A stretch of 64,000 nucleotides of DNA from Hydractinia symbiolongicarpus (taxonomy: Eukaryota; Cnidaria; Hydrozoa; Anthoathecata; Hydractiniidae). The notes under the pieces are model-generated. The model searched no databases, was not told the DNA's origin, and worked only from the letters and a program-made list of their open reading frames with translations. Below, piece after piece: positions 25,337-38,823 of the stretch. The position numbers and the translations under genes were made by a program. The first letter of the stretch is position 1, and the number at the start of each line of letters is the position of its first letter. The DNA is taken from the NCBI RefSeq assembly GCF_029227915.1, contig NC_079878.1:27555501-27619500 (forward strand), read 5' to 3'.

Positions 25337-28314
25337 GCGATTACAATAGGCTCTGTGGTAGCGCTTTATTTAAAAATTTTGATAAATAAGTCCTTTTTTA
25401 CTGTACGACCAATCCTGGCCGTTAGCACGTGCTGAAGAAATAGAGACATTTTCAAAAACTACATTTCAATGACTTTTTAGCGGTATCAATCCGTTTGAGT
25501 TACAACGGTTGCGTCACAAATTCGTCCCCACATATATTTAGTGATATTTTTCCGATATTACTACGTTATATCGCTTTTAACAGTGAAACGATTGGCTGTG
25601 GAATTTAATTGAACTAACTTTGGACTGTGACCTTACAAGTGTGATAAGTGAGCCAACTGGACTCGAAGAAATAATATTCTTCTTAATTTGACATGATTGC
25701 CAGAACTCAGCGATTACACTGGGCGCTGTGGTAGCGCTTCACTTAAAAATTTAAATAAATATGTCATTCTTTACTGTGGGACCAATCCTAGCCGTTATCG
25801 CGCGCTGAAGAAGTAGAGACAGTTTCAAAAACTCCATTTCATTGACTATCTAACGGTATCAGTACCTTTCAATTACAAAGGTTCCGTCACATGTTCGTAC
25901 CATCATGTACTTAACGATATTTTTCTCATATTACTAGGTTGCATCGCTTTTAGCAGTGACACGATTGACTGTGGGTCTTAATTGAACTGATTTTTGACTT
26001 TGACTTTATAAATGTGATAAATGAGCCAATTGGATTCCAACAAATAACATTCTTCTTAATTTGACATGATTGCTGGAACTCAGCAGTTACACTGGGCGCT
26101 GTGGTAGCGCTTCATTTAAAAATTTAGATGAAAAGGTTATTTTTGTACTGTGGGACAAATCCTGGTCGTTATCGCGCGCTGAAGAATTAGAGGCAGTTTT
26201 AAAAACTTCATTTCATTGACTTTCTAACGGTATCATTCCGTTTTAATTTCAACAGTTCCGTCACATATTCGTTCCATCATGTACTTAGCGATATTTTTCC
26301 CATATTACTAGGTTGCATCGCTTTTAACAGTGAAACGATTGACTGTGGGACTTAATTGAACTAACTTTTGACTGTAACCTTATAAATGTCATGAGAGAGC
26401 CAACTGGACTCCAAGAAATAACATTCTTTTTAATTTGACATGATTGATGGAACTCAGCGATTACACTGGGCGCTGTGGTAGCGCTTTATTTAAAAATTAA
26501 GATAAAAATGCCAATTTTTAATGTGGGACCACCCCTAGCCGTTATCGCGCGCTGAAGAAATAGAGAAAGTTTCGAAAACTACATTTCAATGACTTCCTAA
26601 CGGTATCAGTCCGTTTAAGTTACAACGGTTGCGTCACATATTCGTTCCCACATGTATTTAGTGATATTTTTCCGATTTTACTAAGGTATATGGCTTTTAA
26701 CAGTGAAACGATTGACTGTGGAACTTAATTGAATTAAATTTGGACTGTGACCTTTTAAATGTGATAAGTGAGGCAATTGAACTCCAAGAAAAAACATTCT
26801 TCTTAATTTGACATGATTGCTTGAACTCAGCATTTACACTGGGCGCAGAGGCAGCGCTTTATTTGAAAATTTAAATAAAAAAGTCCTTTTTGTACTGTGG
26901 GACAAATCCTAGTCGTTATCGCGTGCTGAAAAAATAGAGGCTGTTTCAAAAACTCCATTTTATTGACGTTTTAACGGTATCAGTCCGTTTCAATTACAAC
27001 GGTTCTGTGACATGTTCCTACCATCATGTACTTAACGATATTTTTCTCATATTATTCGGTTGCATCGCTATTAACAGTGAAACAATTGACTGTGGAACTT
27101 AATTGAACTAACTTTGGACTGTGACCTTATAAATGTGATAAGTGAGGCAACTGGACTCGAAGAAATAACATTCTTTGTAATTTGACAAGATTGCTCAACT
27201 CAGCGATTACACTGGGCGCTGTGGTAGCGCTTTATTTAAAAATTTAAATAAATAAGTCATTTTTTACTGTTGGACCAATCCTAGCCGTTATCGCGCGCTG
27301 AAGAAATTGAGACAGTTTCAAAAACTACATTTCAATGAGTTTCTAACGGTATCAGTCCGTCTGAGTTACAACGGTTCCGTCACATATTCTTCCCCTCATG
27401 TGTTTTGGAATATTGTTCTGATATTACTAGGTTGCATCGCTTTTAACAGTGAAACGATTGACTGTGGGAATTAATTGAGCTGATTTTTGACTTTGACCTT
27501 ATAAATGTGATAAATGTGATTCCAAAAAATAACATTCTTCTTAACTCGACATGATTCCCGGAACTCAGCCATTACACAGGACACTGTGGCAGCGCTTCAT
27601 TTAAAAATTTAGCTAAATAAGTCATTTTTTACTGTGAGACCTATCCTAGCCGTTATTGCACGCTGAGGAAATAGAGACATTTTCAAAAACTACATTTCAT
27701 TGACTTTCTAACGGTGTCAGTCTGTTTAAGTTACAACGTTTGCGTCACATATTCGTACCAACATGTATTTAGCGATATTTATCTGATATTACTAGGTTGC
27801 ATCCCTTTCAACAGCAAAACGATTGACTTCACGATTTAATTGAGCTGATTCTGGACTGTGACCTTTTAAATATGATAAATGCGCAGATTGGACTCCAAGG
27901 AATAACATTCATTTTAATTTGACATGATTCCTGGAATTCAGCGATTACAATAGGCTCTGTGATAGCGCTTTATTTAAAAATTTTGATAAATAAGTCCTTT
28001 TTTACTGTTGAACCAATCCTGGCCGTTAGCACGCGCTGAAGAAATAGAGACATTTTCAAAAACTACATTTCAATGAGTTCTTGGTGGTATCAATCCGTTT
28101 GAGTTACAACGGTAGCTTCACATATTCATACCAACATGGATTTAGTGATATTTTTCCGATATTACTAAGTTATATCGTTTTTAACAGTGAAACGATTGAC
28201 TGTGGAACTTAATTGAACTAACTTTGGACTGTGACCTTATAAATGTGATAAGTGAGGCAACTGGACTCGAAGAAATAACATTCTTCTTAATTTGACAAGA
28301 TTGCCGGAACTCAG
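25337..28314. repeat. ~3-kb segment, copy B of 4096-bp-offset duplication
   Basis: This is the counterpart of 21241-24218. The match is lost at the monomer start near 28315 (CAGCGATT here, CAGCCATT in copy A), where a 1120-bp HOR takes over. It carries its own variants, such as GATTGACTTCACGATT near 27822. That variant is then propagated into the 1120-bp HOR downstream (about 29315 and 30435). Confidence 0.76.
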
Positions 28315-28347
28315 CGATTACACTGGGCGCTGTGGTAGCGCTTCATT

Positions 28348-29467
28348 TAAAAATTTTGATAAATAAGTCCTTTTTTACTGTTGAACCAATCCTGGCCGTT
28401 AGCACGCGCTGAAGAAATAGAGACATTTTCAAAAACTACATTTCAATGAGTTCTTGGTGGTATCAATCCGTTTGAGTTACAACGGTAGCTTCACATATTC
28501 ATACCAACATGGATTTAGTGATATTTTTCCGATATTACTAAGTTATATCGTTTTTAACAGTGAAACGATTGACTGTGGAACGTAATTGAACTAACTTTGG
28601 ACTGTGACCTTATAAATGTGATAAGTGAGGCAACTGGACTCGAAGAAATAACATTCTTCTTAATTTGACAAGATTGCCGGAACTCAGCCATTACACTGGG
28701 AGCTGTCGTAGCGCTTCATTTAAAAATTTAGATAAATAAGTCATTTTACATTGTGGGACTAATCCTAGCCGTTATCGCGTGCGGAGTAAATAGAGGCACT
28801 TTGAAAAACTACATTTCATAGACTTTCTAACGGTGTCAGTTCGTTTAAGTTACAACGGTTGCGTCACATAATCGTACCAACATGTATTTAGCGATATTTA
28901 TCTGATATTACTAGGTTGCATCGCTTTTAACAGTGAAACGATTGACTGTGGAACTTAATTGAACTAACTTTGGACTGTGACCTTATAAATGTGATAAGTG
29001 AGGCAACTGGACTCGAAGAAATAACATTCTTCTTAATTTGACAAGATTGCCGGAACTCAGCGATTACACTGGGCGCTGTGGTAGCGCTTCATTTAAAAAA
29101 TTTAAATAAATAAGTCATTTTTTACTGTTGGACCAATCATAGCCGTTATTGCACGCTGAGGAAATAGAGACATTTTCAAAAACTACATTTCATTGACTTT
29201 CTAACGGTGTCAGTCTGTTTAAGTTACAACGTTTGCGTCACATATTCGTACCAACATGTATTTAGCGATATTTATCTGATATTACTAGGTTGCATCCCTT
29301 TCAACAGCAAAACGATTGACTTCACGATTTAATTGAGCTGATTCTGGACTGTGACCTTTTAAATATGATAAATGCGCAGATTGGACTCCAAGGAATAACA
29401 TTCATTTTAATTTGACATGATTCCTGGAATTCAGCGATTACAATAGGCTCTGTGATAGCGCTTTATT
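28348..29467. repeat. 3-monomer HOR (1120 bp), copy 1
   Basis: The unit starts at the AAATTTTGATAAATAAG tract of a type C body. It contains three monomers: a type C body with GAGTTCTTGGTGG, a CGTGCGGAGTAAATAG monomer, and a monomer with GACCAATCATAG and ATTGACTTCACG. Compared line by line with 29468-30587, I find no difference. The preceding copy of these markers (27820-28348) is spaced 1493 bp rather than 1120 bp, so the 3-monomer unit arose by losing one monomer from a 4-monomer arrangement. Confidence 0.9.
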
Positions 29468-30587
29468 TAAAAATTTTGATAAATAAGTCCTTTTTTACTG
29501 TTGAACCAATCCTGGCCGTTAGCACGCGCTGAAGAAATAGAGACATTTTCAAAAACTACATTTCAATGAGTTCTTGGTGGTATCAATCCGTTTGAGTTAC
29601 AACGGTAGCTTCACATATTCATACCAACATGGATTTAGTGATATTTTTCCGATATTACTAAGTTATATCGTTTTTAACAGTGAAACGATTGACTGTGGAA
29701 CGTAATTGAACTAACTTTGGACTGTGACCTTATAAATGTGATAAGTGAGGCAACTGGACTCGAAGAAATAACATTCTTCTTAATTTGACAAGATTGCCGG
29801 AACTCAGCCATTACACTGGGAGCTGTCGTAGCGCTTCATTTAAAAATTTAGATAAATAAGTCATTTTACATTGTGGGACTAATCCTAGCCGTTATCGCGT
29901 GCGGAGTAAATAGAGGCACTTTGAAAAACTACATTTCATAGACTTTCTAACGGTGTCAGTTCGTTTAAGTTACAACGGTTGCGTCACATAATCGTACCAA
30001 CATGTATTTAGCGATATTTATCTGATATTACTAGGTTGCATCGCTTTTAACAGTGAAACGATTGACTGTGGAACTTAATTGAACTAACTTTGGACTGTGA
30101 CCTTATAAATGTGATAAGTGAGGCAACTGGACTCGAAGAAATAACATTCTTCTTAATTTGACAAGATTGCCGGAACTCAGCGATTACACTGGGCGCTGTG
30201 GTAGCGCTTCATTTAAAAAATTTAAATAAATAAGTCATTTTTTACTGTTGGACCAATCATAGCCGTTATTGCACGCTGAGGAAATAGAGACATTTTCAAA
30301 AACTACATTTCATTGACTTTCTAACGGTGTCAGTCTGTTTAAGTTACAACGTTTGCGTCACATATTCGTACCAACATGTATTTAGCGATATTTATCTGAT
30401 ATTACTAGGTTGCATCCCTTTCAACAGCAAAACGATTGACTTCACGATTTAATTGAGCTGATTCTGGACTGTGACCTTTTAAATATGATAAATGCGCAGA
30501 TTGGACTCCAAGGAATAACATTCATTTTAATTTGACATGATTCCTGGAATTCAGCGATTACAATAGGCTCTGTGATAGCGCTTTATT
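29468..30587. repeat. 3-monomer HOR (1120 bp), copy 2
   Basis: This is in direct tandem with copy 1 and apparently identical over the full 1120 bp. The marker TTGAAAAACTACATTTCATA sits at 28801, 29921 and 31041, exactly 1120 bp apart. Such identity in non-coding satellite implies very recent amplification or conversion, or an assembly duplication. Confidence 0.9.
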
Positions 30588-31249
30588 TAAAAATTTTGAT
30601 AAATAAGTCCTTTTTTACTGTTGAACCAATCCTGGCCGTTAGCACGCGCTGAAGAAATAGAGACATTTTCAAAAACTACATTTCAATGAGTTCTTGGTGG
30701 TATCAATCCGTTTGAGTTACAACGGTAGCTTCACATATTCATACCAACATGGATTTAGTGATATTTTTCCGATATTACTAAGTTATATCGTTTTTAACAG
30801 TGAAACGATTGACTGTGGAACGTAATTGAACTAACTTTGGACTGTGACCTTATAAATGTGATAAGTGAGGCAACTGGACTCGAAGAAATAACATTCTTCT
30901 TAATTTGACAAGATTGCCGGAACTCAGCCATTACACTGGGAGCTGTCGTAGCGCTTCATTTAAAAATTTAGATAAATAAGTCATTTTACATTGTGGGACT
31001 AATCCTAGCCGTTATCGCGTGCGGAGTAAATAGAGGCACTTTGAAAAACTACATTTCATAGACTTTCTAACGGTGTCAGTTCGTTTAAGTTACAACGGTT
31101 GCGTCACATAATCGTACCAACATGTATTTAGCGATATTTATCTGATATTACTAGGTTGCATCGCTTTTAACAGTGAAACGATTGACTGTGGAACTTAATT
31201 GAACTAACTTTGGACTGTGACCTTATAAATGTGATAAGTGAGGCAACTG
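30588..31249. repeat. 3-monomer HOR (1120 bp), partial copy 3
   Basis: This continues the 1120-bp tandem for about 660 bp, then leaves the HOR at AACTGGACTCCAAGGAATAAC near 31249. There a CTGGACTCGAAG end is replaced by the GACTCCAAGGAATAAC end typical of monomers preceding type C. Confidence 0.88.
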
Positions 31250-34200
31250 GACTCCAAGGAATAACATTCATTTTAACTTGACATGATTCCTGGAATTCAG
31301 CGATTACAATAGGCTCTGTGGTAGCGCTTTATTTAAAAATTTTGATAAATAAGTCTTTTTTACTGCGGGACCAATCCTGGCCGTTAGCACGCGCTGACGA
31401 AATAGAGACATTTTCAAAAACTACATTTCAATGACTTCTTAGCGGTACCAATCCGTTTGAGTTACAACTGTTGCGTCACATATTCGTACCATCATGTACT
31501 TAACGATACTTTTCTGATATTACTAGGTTGCATCGCTTTTAGCAGTGAAACGATTGACTGTGGGACTTAATTAAACTGATTTTTGACTTTGGCCTTATAA
31601 ATGTGATAAATAAGCCAATTGGATTCCAACAAATAACATTCTTCTTAATTTGACAAGATTGCCGGAACTCAGCGATTACACTGGGCGCTGTGGTAGCGCT
31701 TCATTTAAAAAATTTAAATAAATAAGTCATTTTTTACTGTTGGACCAATCATAGCCGTTATCGCACGCTGAAGAAATTGAGACAGTTTCAAAAACTTCAT
31801 TTCAATGAATTTCTAACGGTATCAGTCCGTCTGAGTTACAACGGTTCCGTCACATATTCTTCCCCACATGTGTTTAGGGATATTTATCTGATATTACTAG
31901 GTTGCATCGCTTTTAACAGTAAAACGATTGACTCCACGATTTAATTGAACTGATTCTGGACTGTGACCTTTTAAATGTGATAAATGTGCAGATTGGACCC
32001 AAGGAATAACATTCATTTTAATTTGACATGATTCCTGGAATTCAGTGATTACAATAGGCTCTGTGGTAGCGCTTTATTTAAAAATTTAAATAAATAAGTT
32101 TTTTTTACTGTGGGACCAATCCTAGCCGTTATCGCGCGCTGAAGAAGTAGAGACAGTTTCAAAAACTCCATTTCATTGAGTTTCTAAGGGTATCAGTCCC
32201 TTTCAATTACAACGGTTCCGTCACATATTCGTACCATCATGTACTTAACGATATTTTTCTCATATTACTAGGATGCATCGCTTTAAGCAGTGAAACGATT
32301 GACTGTGGGACTTAATTGAACTGATTTTTGACTTTGACCTTATAAATGTGATAAATGAGCAAATTGGATTCCAAAAAATAACATTCTTCTTAACTTGACA
32401 TGACTCCCGGAACTCAGCCATTACACTGGTCCCTGAGGTAGCACTTCAATTAAAAATTTAGATAAATAAGTCATTTTACACTGTGGGACCAATCCTAGCC
32501 GTTATCGCATGCGGAGTAAATAGAGACACTTTGAAAAACTACATTTTATTGACTTTCCAACAGTGTCGGTTTGTTTAAGGTACAACGGTTGCGTCACATA
32601 ATCGTACCAACATGTATTTAGCAATATTTATCTGATATTACTAGGTTGCATCGCTTTTAACAGTAAAGCGATTGACTCTGGGATTTAATTGAACTGATTC
32701 TGGACTGTGACCTTTTAAATGTGATAAATGAGCAGATTGGACTCCAATGAATAACATTCTTTTTACTTTGACATGACTCCTGGAATTCAGCGATTGCAAT
32801 AGGCTCTGTGGTAGCGCTTTATTAGAAAAATTTTGATAAATAAGTCATTTTTGATTGACTGTGGGACTTAATTGAACTAGCTTTGGACTGTGGCCTTATA
32901 AATGTGATAAGTAAGGAAACTGGACTCCAAGAAATAACATTATTTTTAACTTGACGTGATTCCCGGAACTCAGCCATTACACTGGACCCTGTGGTAGCGC
33001 TTCATTTAAGAATTTAGATAAGTAAGTCATTTTATACTGAGGGACCAATCCTAGCCGTTATCGCGTGCGGAGGAAATAGAGACAGTTTCAAAAACTACAT
33101 TTCAATGACTTTCTAATGGTATCAGTCCGTTTCAATTACAACGGTTCCGTGAAATATTCGTCCCATCATGTACTTAACGATATTTTTCTCATATTACTAG
33201 GTTGTATTGCTTTTAACAGTGACACGATTGACTGTTGGACTTAATTGAACTAACTTTGGTCTGTGGCCTTATAAATGTGATAAGTAAGCAAACTGGACTC
33301 GAAGAAATAGCATTATTTTTAATTTGACATGATTGCCGGAACTGAGCGATTACACTGGGCGTTGTGGTAGCTCTTCATTTTAAAATTAAGATAAAAAAAG
33401 TCATTTCTTACTGTAGGACCAATCCTAGTGGTTATCGTGCGCTGAAGAAATAGAGGCAGTTTCAAAAACTCCATTTCATTGACTTTCTAACGGTATCAGT
33501 CCGTTTTAATTTTAACGGTTCCGTCACATATTCGTACCATCATGTACTTAACGGTATTTTTCTTATATTACTAGGTTGCATCGGTTTTAACAGTGAAACG
33601 ATTGACTGTGGGACTTAATTGAACTGATTTTTGACTTTGACCTTATAAATGTGATAAATGAGCCAATTGGATTCCAAAAAATAACATTCTTCTTAACTCG
33701 ACATGACTCCCAGAACTCAGCCATTACACTGGACACTGTGGTAGCGCTTCATTTAAAAATTTAGATAAATAAGTCCTTTTTTACTGTGGGACCAATCATG
33801 GCCGTTAGCACGCGCTGAAGAAATAGAGACATTTTCAAAAACTACATTTCAATGACTTCCTGGCGGTATCAATCCGTTTTAGTTACAACGGTTGCTTCAC
33901 ATATTCGTACCAACATGTATTTAGTGATACTTTTCCGATATTACTAAGTTATATCGCTTTTAACAGTGAAACGATTGACTGTGGAACTTAATTGAAATAA
34001 CTTTGGACTGTGACCTTATAAATGTGATAAGTGGGCCAACTGGACTCGAAGAAGTAACATTCTTCTTAATTTGAAGTGATTGCAGGAATTCAGGGATTAC
34101 ACTGGGCGCTGTGGTAGCGCTTCATTTAAAAATTAAGATAAAAAAGTCATTTTTTAATGTGGGACCAATCCTAGCCGTTATCACGTGCTGAGGAAAGAGA

Positions 34201-35251
34201 GACATTTTCTAAAACTACATTTCTATGACTTTCTAACGATGTCAGTCCGTTTAAGTTACAACGGTTGCGTCACATATTCGTACCAACATGTATTTACCGA
34301 TATTTATCTGATATTACTAGGTTGCATCGCTTTTAACAGTAAAACGATTGACTCTGGGATTTAAATAAACTGATTCTGGACTGTGACTTTTTAAATGTGA
34401 TAAATGAGCAGATTAAACCCCAATGAATAACATTCATTTTAATTTGACATAATTCTTGGAATTCAGCGATTACAATAGGCTCTGTGGTAGCGCTTTATTT
34501 AAAAATTTTGGTAAATAAGTCCTTTTTTACTGTGGGACAATCCTGGCCGTTAGCACGCGCTGAAGAAATAGAGACATTTTCAAAAACTACATTTCAATGA
34601 CTTCTTGGCGGTATAAATCCGTTTGAGTTACAACGGTTGCTTTACATATTCGTACCAACATGTATTTAGTGATATTTCTCCGATATTACCAAGTTATATC
34701 GCTTTTAACAGTGAAACGATTGACTGTGGAACTTAATTGAACTCACTTTGGACTGTGACCTTATAAATGTGATAAGTGAGCCAACTGGACTCGAAGAAGT
34801 ACCATTCTTCTTAATTTGACATGATTGCCGGAACTCAGGGATTACACTGGGCGCTGTGGTAGCGCTTCATTTAAAAATTAAGATAAAAAAGTCATTTTTT
34901 AATGTGGGACCAATCCTAGCCGTTATCGCGCGCTGAAGAAATAGAGACATTTTCAAAAACTACATTTCAATGATTTCTTGGCGGTATCAATCCGTTTGAG
35001 TTACAACGGTTGCTTCACATATTCGTACCAACATGTATTTAGTGAAGTTTTTCCGATATTACTAAGTTATATCGCTTTTAACAGTGAAACGATTGACTGT
35101 GGAACTTAATTGAACTAACATTGCACTGTGACCTTATAAATGTGATAGTGAGCCAACTGGACTCGAAGAAGTAACATTCTTCTTAATTTGACATGATTGC
35201 CGGAACTCAGGGATTACACTGGGCGCTGTGATAGCGCTTCATTTAAAAATT
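31250..35251. repeat. Mixed, diverged satellite monomers
   Basis: About eleven monomers of types A, C and D lie here with many private variants and no long repeat, apart from the echo of 24830-25330 at 32283-32790. Monomers with CTTCTTGGCGGTAT or close variants cluster near 34600 and 34970. One monomer is badly truncated (listed separately at 32791). I see no gene or inserted element. The higher divergence suggests an older or less homogenised part of the array. Confidence 0.75.
32791..32973. repeat. Truncated 183-bp type C monomer
   Basis: The monomer starts CGATTGCAATAGGCTCTG and runs normally to AATAAGTCATTTTT. It then jumps near 32851 straight to GATTGACTGTGGGACTT, which normally lies about 190 bp further on. 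The missing part includes the CGCGCG core, the CAACGG box and the ATATTACTAGG box. This is the only copy of this deletion in the window. Confidence 0.85.
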
Positions 35252-35995
35252 AAGATAAAAAAGTCATGTTTTAATGAGGAACCAATCCTAGCCGTTATCG
35301 CACGCTGAAAATATAGAGACAGTTTCAAAAACTACATTTCAATGACTTTCCAACGGTATCAGTCCGTTTCAATTTTAACGGTTCCGTCACATATTCGTCC
35401 CATCATGTAATTAACGATATTGTTCTCATATTACTACGTTTTATCGCTTTTAACAGTGAAACGATTGACTGTGGGACTTAATTGAACTAACTTTGGACTG
35501 TGGCCTTATAAATGTGATAATGAAGCAAACTGGACTCTAAGAAATAACATTATTTTTAAATTGACATGATTGCCGGAACTCAGCGATTACACTGGGCGCT
35601 GTGGTTGCTCTTCATTTAAAAATTTAAATAAATAAGTGAATTTTTACTGTGGGACCAATCCTAGCCGTTATCGCGCCTAAAAAAGTAGAGACAGTTTCAA
35701 AAACTCCATTTCATTGACTTTCTAACGGTATCAGTCCGATCCAATTACAACGGTTGCGTCACATATTCGTACCATCATGTACTTAACGATATTTTTCTCA
35801 TATTACTAGGTTGCATCGCTTTTAACAGTGGAACGATTGACTGTGGGACTAATTGAACTGATTTTCGACTTTGACCTTATAAATGTGATAAATGAGCCAA
35901 TTGGATTCCAAGAAATAACATTCTTCTTAACTTGACAAGATTCCCGGAATTCAGCCATTACACCGGGCACTGTGGTAGCGCTGCATTTAAATATT
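35252..35995. repeat. Dimer HOR (744 bp), copy 1
   Basis: The two monomers have the variants AAGTCATGTTTTAATG, TGTGGTTGCTCTTC (the GCGC hairpin lost), CGCGCCTAAAAAAGTAGAG and CCATTACACCGGGCACTG. The same series follows again at an offset of 744 bp. The open frame at 35806-36072 on the minus strand spans the copy junction and is not a gene. Confidence 0.82.
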
Positions 35996-36739
35996 AAGAT
36001 AAAAAAGTCATGTTTTAATGTGGGACCAATCCTAGCCGTTATCGCGCGCTGAAAATATAGAGACAGTTTCAAAAACTACATTTCAGAGACTTTCCAACGG
36101 TATCAGTCCGTTTCAATTTTAACGGTTCCGCCACATATTCGTCCCATCATGTAATTAACGATATTGTTCTCATATTACTACGTTTCATCGCTTTTAACAG
36201 TGAAACGATTGACTGTGGGACTTAATTGAACTAACTTTGGACTGTGGCCTTATAAATGTGATAGTGGAGCAAACTGGACTCCAAGAAATAACATTATTTT
36301 TAAATTGACATGATTGCCGGAACTCAGCGATTACACTGGGCGCTGTGGTTGCTCTTCATTTAAAAATTTAAATAAATAAGTGAATTTTTACTGTGGGACC
36401 AATCCTAGCCGTTATCGCGCCTAAAAAAGTAGAGACAGTTTCAAAAACTCCATTTCATTGACTTTCTAACGGTATCAGTCCGATCCAATTACAACGGTTG
36501 CGTCACATATTCGTACCATCATGTACTTAACGATATTTTTCTCATATTACTAGGTTGCATCGCTTTTAAGAGTGGAACGATTGACTGTGGGACTAATTGA
36601 ACTGATTTTCGACTTTGACCTTATAAATGTGATAAATGAGCCAATTGGATTCCAAGAAATAACATTCTTTTTAACTCGACAAGATTCCCGGAATTCAGCC
36701 ATTACACCGGGCACTGTGGTAGCGCTTCATTTAAATATT
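35996..36739. repeat. Dimer HOR (744 bp), copy 2
   Basis: This is a tandem repeat of 35252-35995 with scattered substitutions (TTTCAGAGAC against TTTCAATGAC; CCGCCACATATTC against CCGTCACATATTC). It ends in the type D-like monomer near 36739, where the text changes from the AATATTAAGATAAAAAAG of copy 1 to AATATTTAGACATTTAAG. Confidence 0.8.
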
Positions 36740-38564
36740 TAGACATTTAAGTCCTTTTTTACTGTGGGACCAATCCTAGCCGTCATCGCGCGCTGAGGAA
36801 GTAGAAACATTTTCAAAAACTACATTTCATTGTCTTTTTAACGGTGTCAGTCCGTTTAAGTTACAACGGTTGCGTCACTTATTCGTACCAGCATGTATTT
36901 AGTGATATTTATCTGTTATTACTAGGTTGCACTGCATTTAACAGTGAAACGATTGACTCTGGGACTTAAATGAACTGATTCTGGGCTGTGACCTTTTAAA
37001 TGTGATAAATGAGCAGATTGAACCCCAATGAATAACATTCATTTTAATTTTACATGATTCTTGGAATTCAGCGATTACAATAGGCTCTGTGGTAGCGCTT
37101 TATTTAAAAATTTTGATAAATAAGTCCTTTTTACTGTGGGACAATCCTGGCCGTTAGCACGCGCTGAAGAAATAGAGACAGTTTCAAAAACTACATTTCA
37201 ATGACTTCTTGGCGGTATCAATCCGTTTGAGTTACAACGGTTGCTTCACATATTCGTACTAACATGTATTTAGTGATATTTTTCCGATAACACTAAGTTA
37301 TATCGCTTTTAACAGTGAAACGATTGACTGTGGAACTTAATTGAACTAACATTGGACTGTGACCTTATAAATGTGATAAGTCAGCCAACTGGACTCGAAG
37401 AAGTAACATTCTTCTTAATTTGACATGATTGCCGGAACTCAGGGATTACACTGGGTGCTGTGGTAGCGCTTCATTTAAAAATTAAGATAAAAAAGTCATT
37501 TTTTAATGTGGGACCAATCCTAGCCGTTATCGCGCGCTGAAGAAATAGAGACAATTTCAAAAACTACATTTCAATGACTTCTTGGCGGTATCAATCCGTT
37601 TGAGTTACAACGGTTGCTTCACATTTTCGTACCAACATGTATTTAGTGATATTTTTCCGATATTACTAAGTTATATCGCTTTTAACAGTGAAACGATTGA
37701 CTGTGGAACTTAATTGAACTAACATTGGACTGTGACCTTATAAATGTGATAAGTGAGCCAACTGGACTCGAAGAAGTAACATTCTTCTTAATTTGACATG
37801 ATTGCCGGAACTCAGGGATTACACTGGGCGCTGTGGTAGCGCTTCATTTAAAAATTAAGATAAAAAAGTCATGTTTTAATGTGGGACCAATCCTAGCCGT
37901 TATCGCGCGCTGAAAAAATAAAGACAGTTTCAAAAACTACATTTCATTGACCTTTTAACGGTGGCAGCCCGTTTAAGTTACAACGGTTGCGACACATATT
38001 CGTACCAACATGTATGTGGCGATATTTATCTAATATTACTAGGTTGCATCATCGCTTTTAACAGTGAAACGATTGACTCTGGGACTTAAATGAACTGATT
38101 CTGGACTGTGACCTTTTAAATGTTAAAAATGAGCAAATTGGACTCCAAGGAATAAAATTCTTTTTAACCTGACATGATTCCTTGGATTCAGCGATTACAA
38201 TAGACTCTGTGGTAGCGCTTTATTTAAAAATTTTGATAAATAAGTCTTTTTTTACTGTGGAACCAATCCTGGCCGTTAGCACGCGCTGAAGAAATAGAGA
38301 CATTTTCAAAAACTACATTTCAAAGAAATTCTAACGGTATCAGTCCGTTTGAATTACAACGGTTGCGTCACATATTCTTCCCCACATGTGTTTAGGGATA
38401 TTTTTCTGATAATACTAGGTTGCATTGCTTTTAACAGTGACACGATTGACTGTGGGACTTAATATAACTGATTTTAGACTTTTACTTTAGGAATGTGATA
38501 AATGAGCCAACTGGACTCGAAGAAATAGCATTCTTTCTAATTTGACATGATTGACGGAACTCAG
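36740..38564. repeat. Mixed satellite monomers
   Basis: About five monomers lie here. Two neighbouring ones (around 37190 and 37560) share CTTCTTGGCGGTATCAATCC one monomer apart. The monomer at 37920-38090 carries a trinucleotide gain in GTTGCATCATCGC (usual form GTTGCATCGC). That gain recurs near 40550, 47640 and 53130, and so is a useful lineage tag. Confidence 0.72.
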
Positions 38565-38823
38565 TGATTACTATTATTATTATTGTTATTATTTTTATTT
38601 AGTTCGATCCAATTACAACGGTTCCGTCACATAATCGTACCATCATGTACTTAACGATATTTTTCTCATATTACTAGGTTGCATCGCTTTTAACAGTGAA
38701 CCGATTGACTGTGGGACTTAATTGAACTAACTTTGGACTGTGACCTTATAAATGTGATAAGTGAGCCAACTGGACTCGAAGAAGTATCATTCTTCTTAAT
38801 TTGATATGATTGCCGGAACTCAG
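38565..38823. repeat. Truncated 259-bp monomer with ATT microsatellite, copy 1
   Basis: The monomer begins TGATTACT and is then replaced by an ATT-rich tract (about 38571-38600, including one GTT and a T-rich end). It resumes at AGTTCGATCCAATTACAACGG. About 145 bp of normal monomer, including the GCGC hairpin and the CGCGCG core, is missing. The same structure with the same interruptions occurs at 48903-49161 and 54391-54649, so all three descend from one event. Confidence 0.92.

Noticed and set aside
38601-38612. GTTCGATCC at the ATT monomer junction, resembling a Pol III B box
   Set aside because: It is created by the deletion junction next to the ordinary CCGATCCAATT satellite text. There is no A box at the right distance and no tRNA-like fold.
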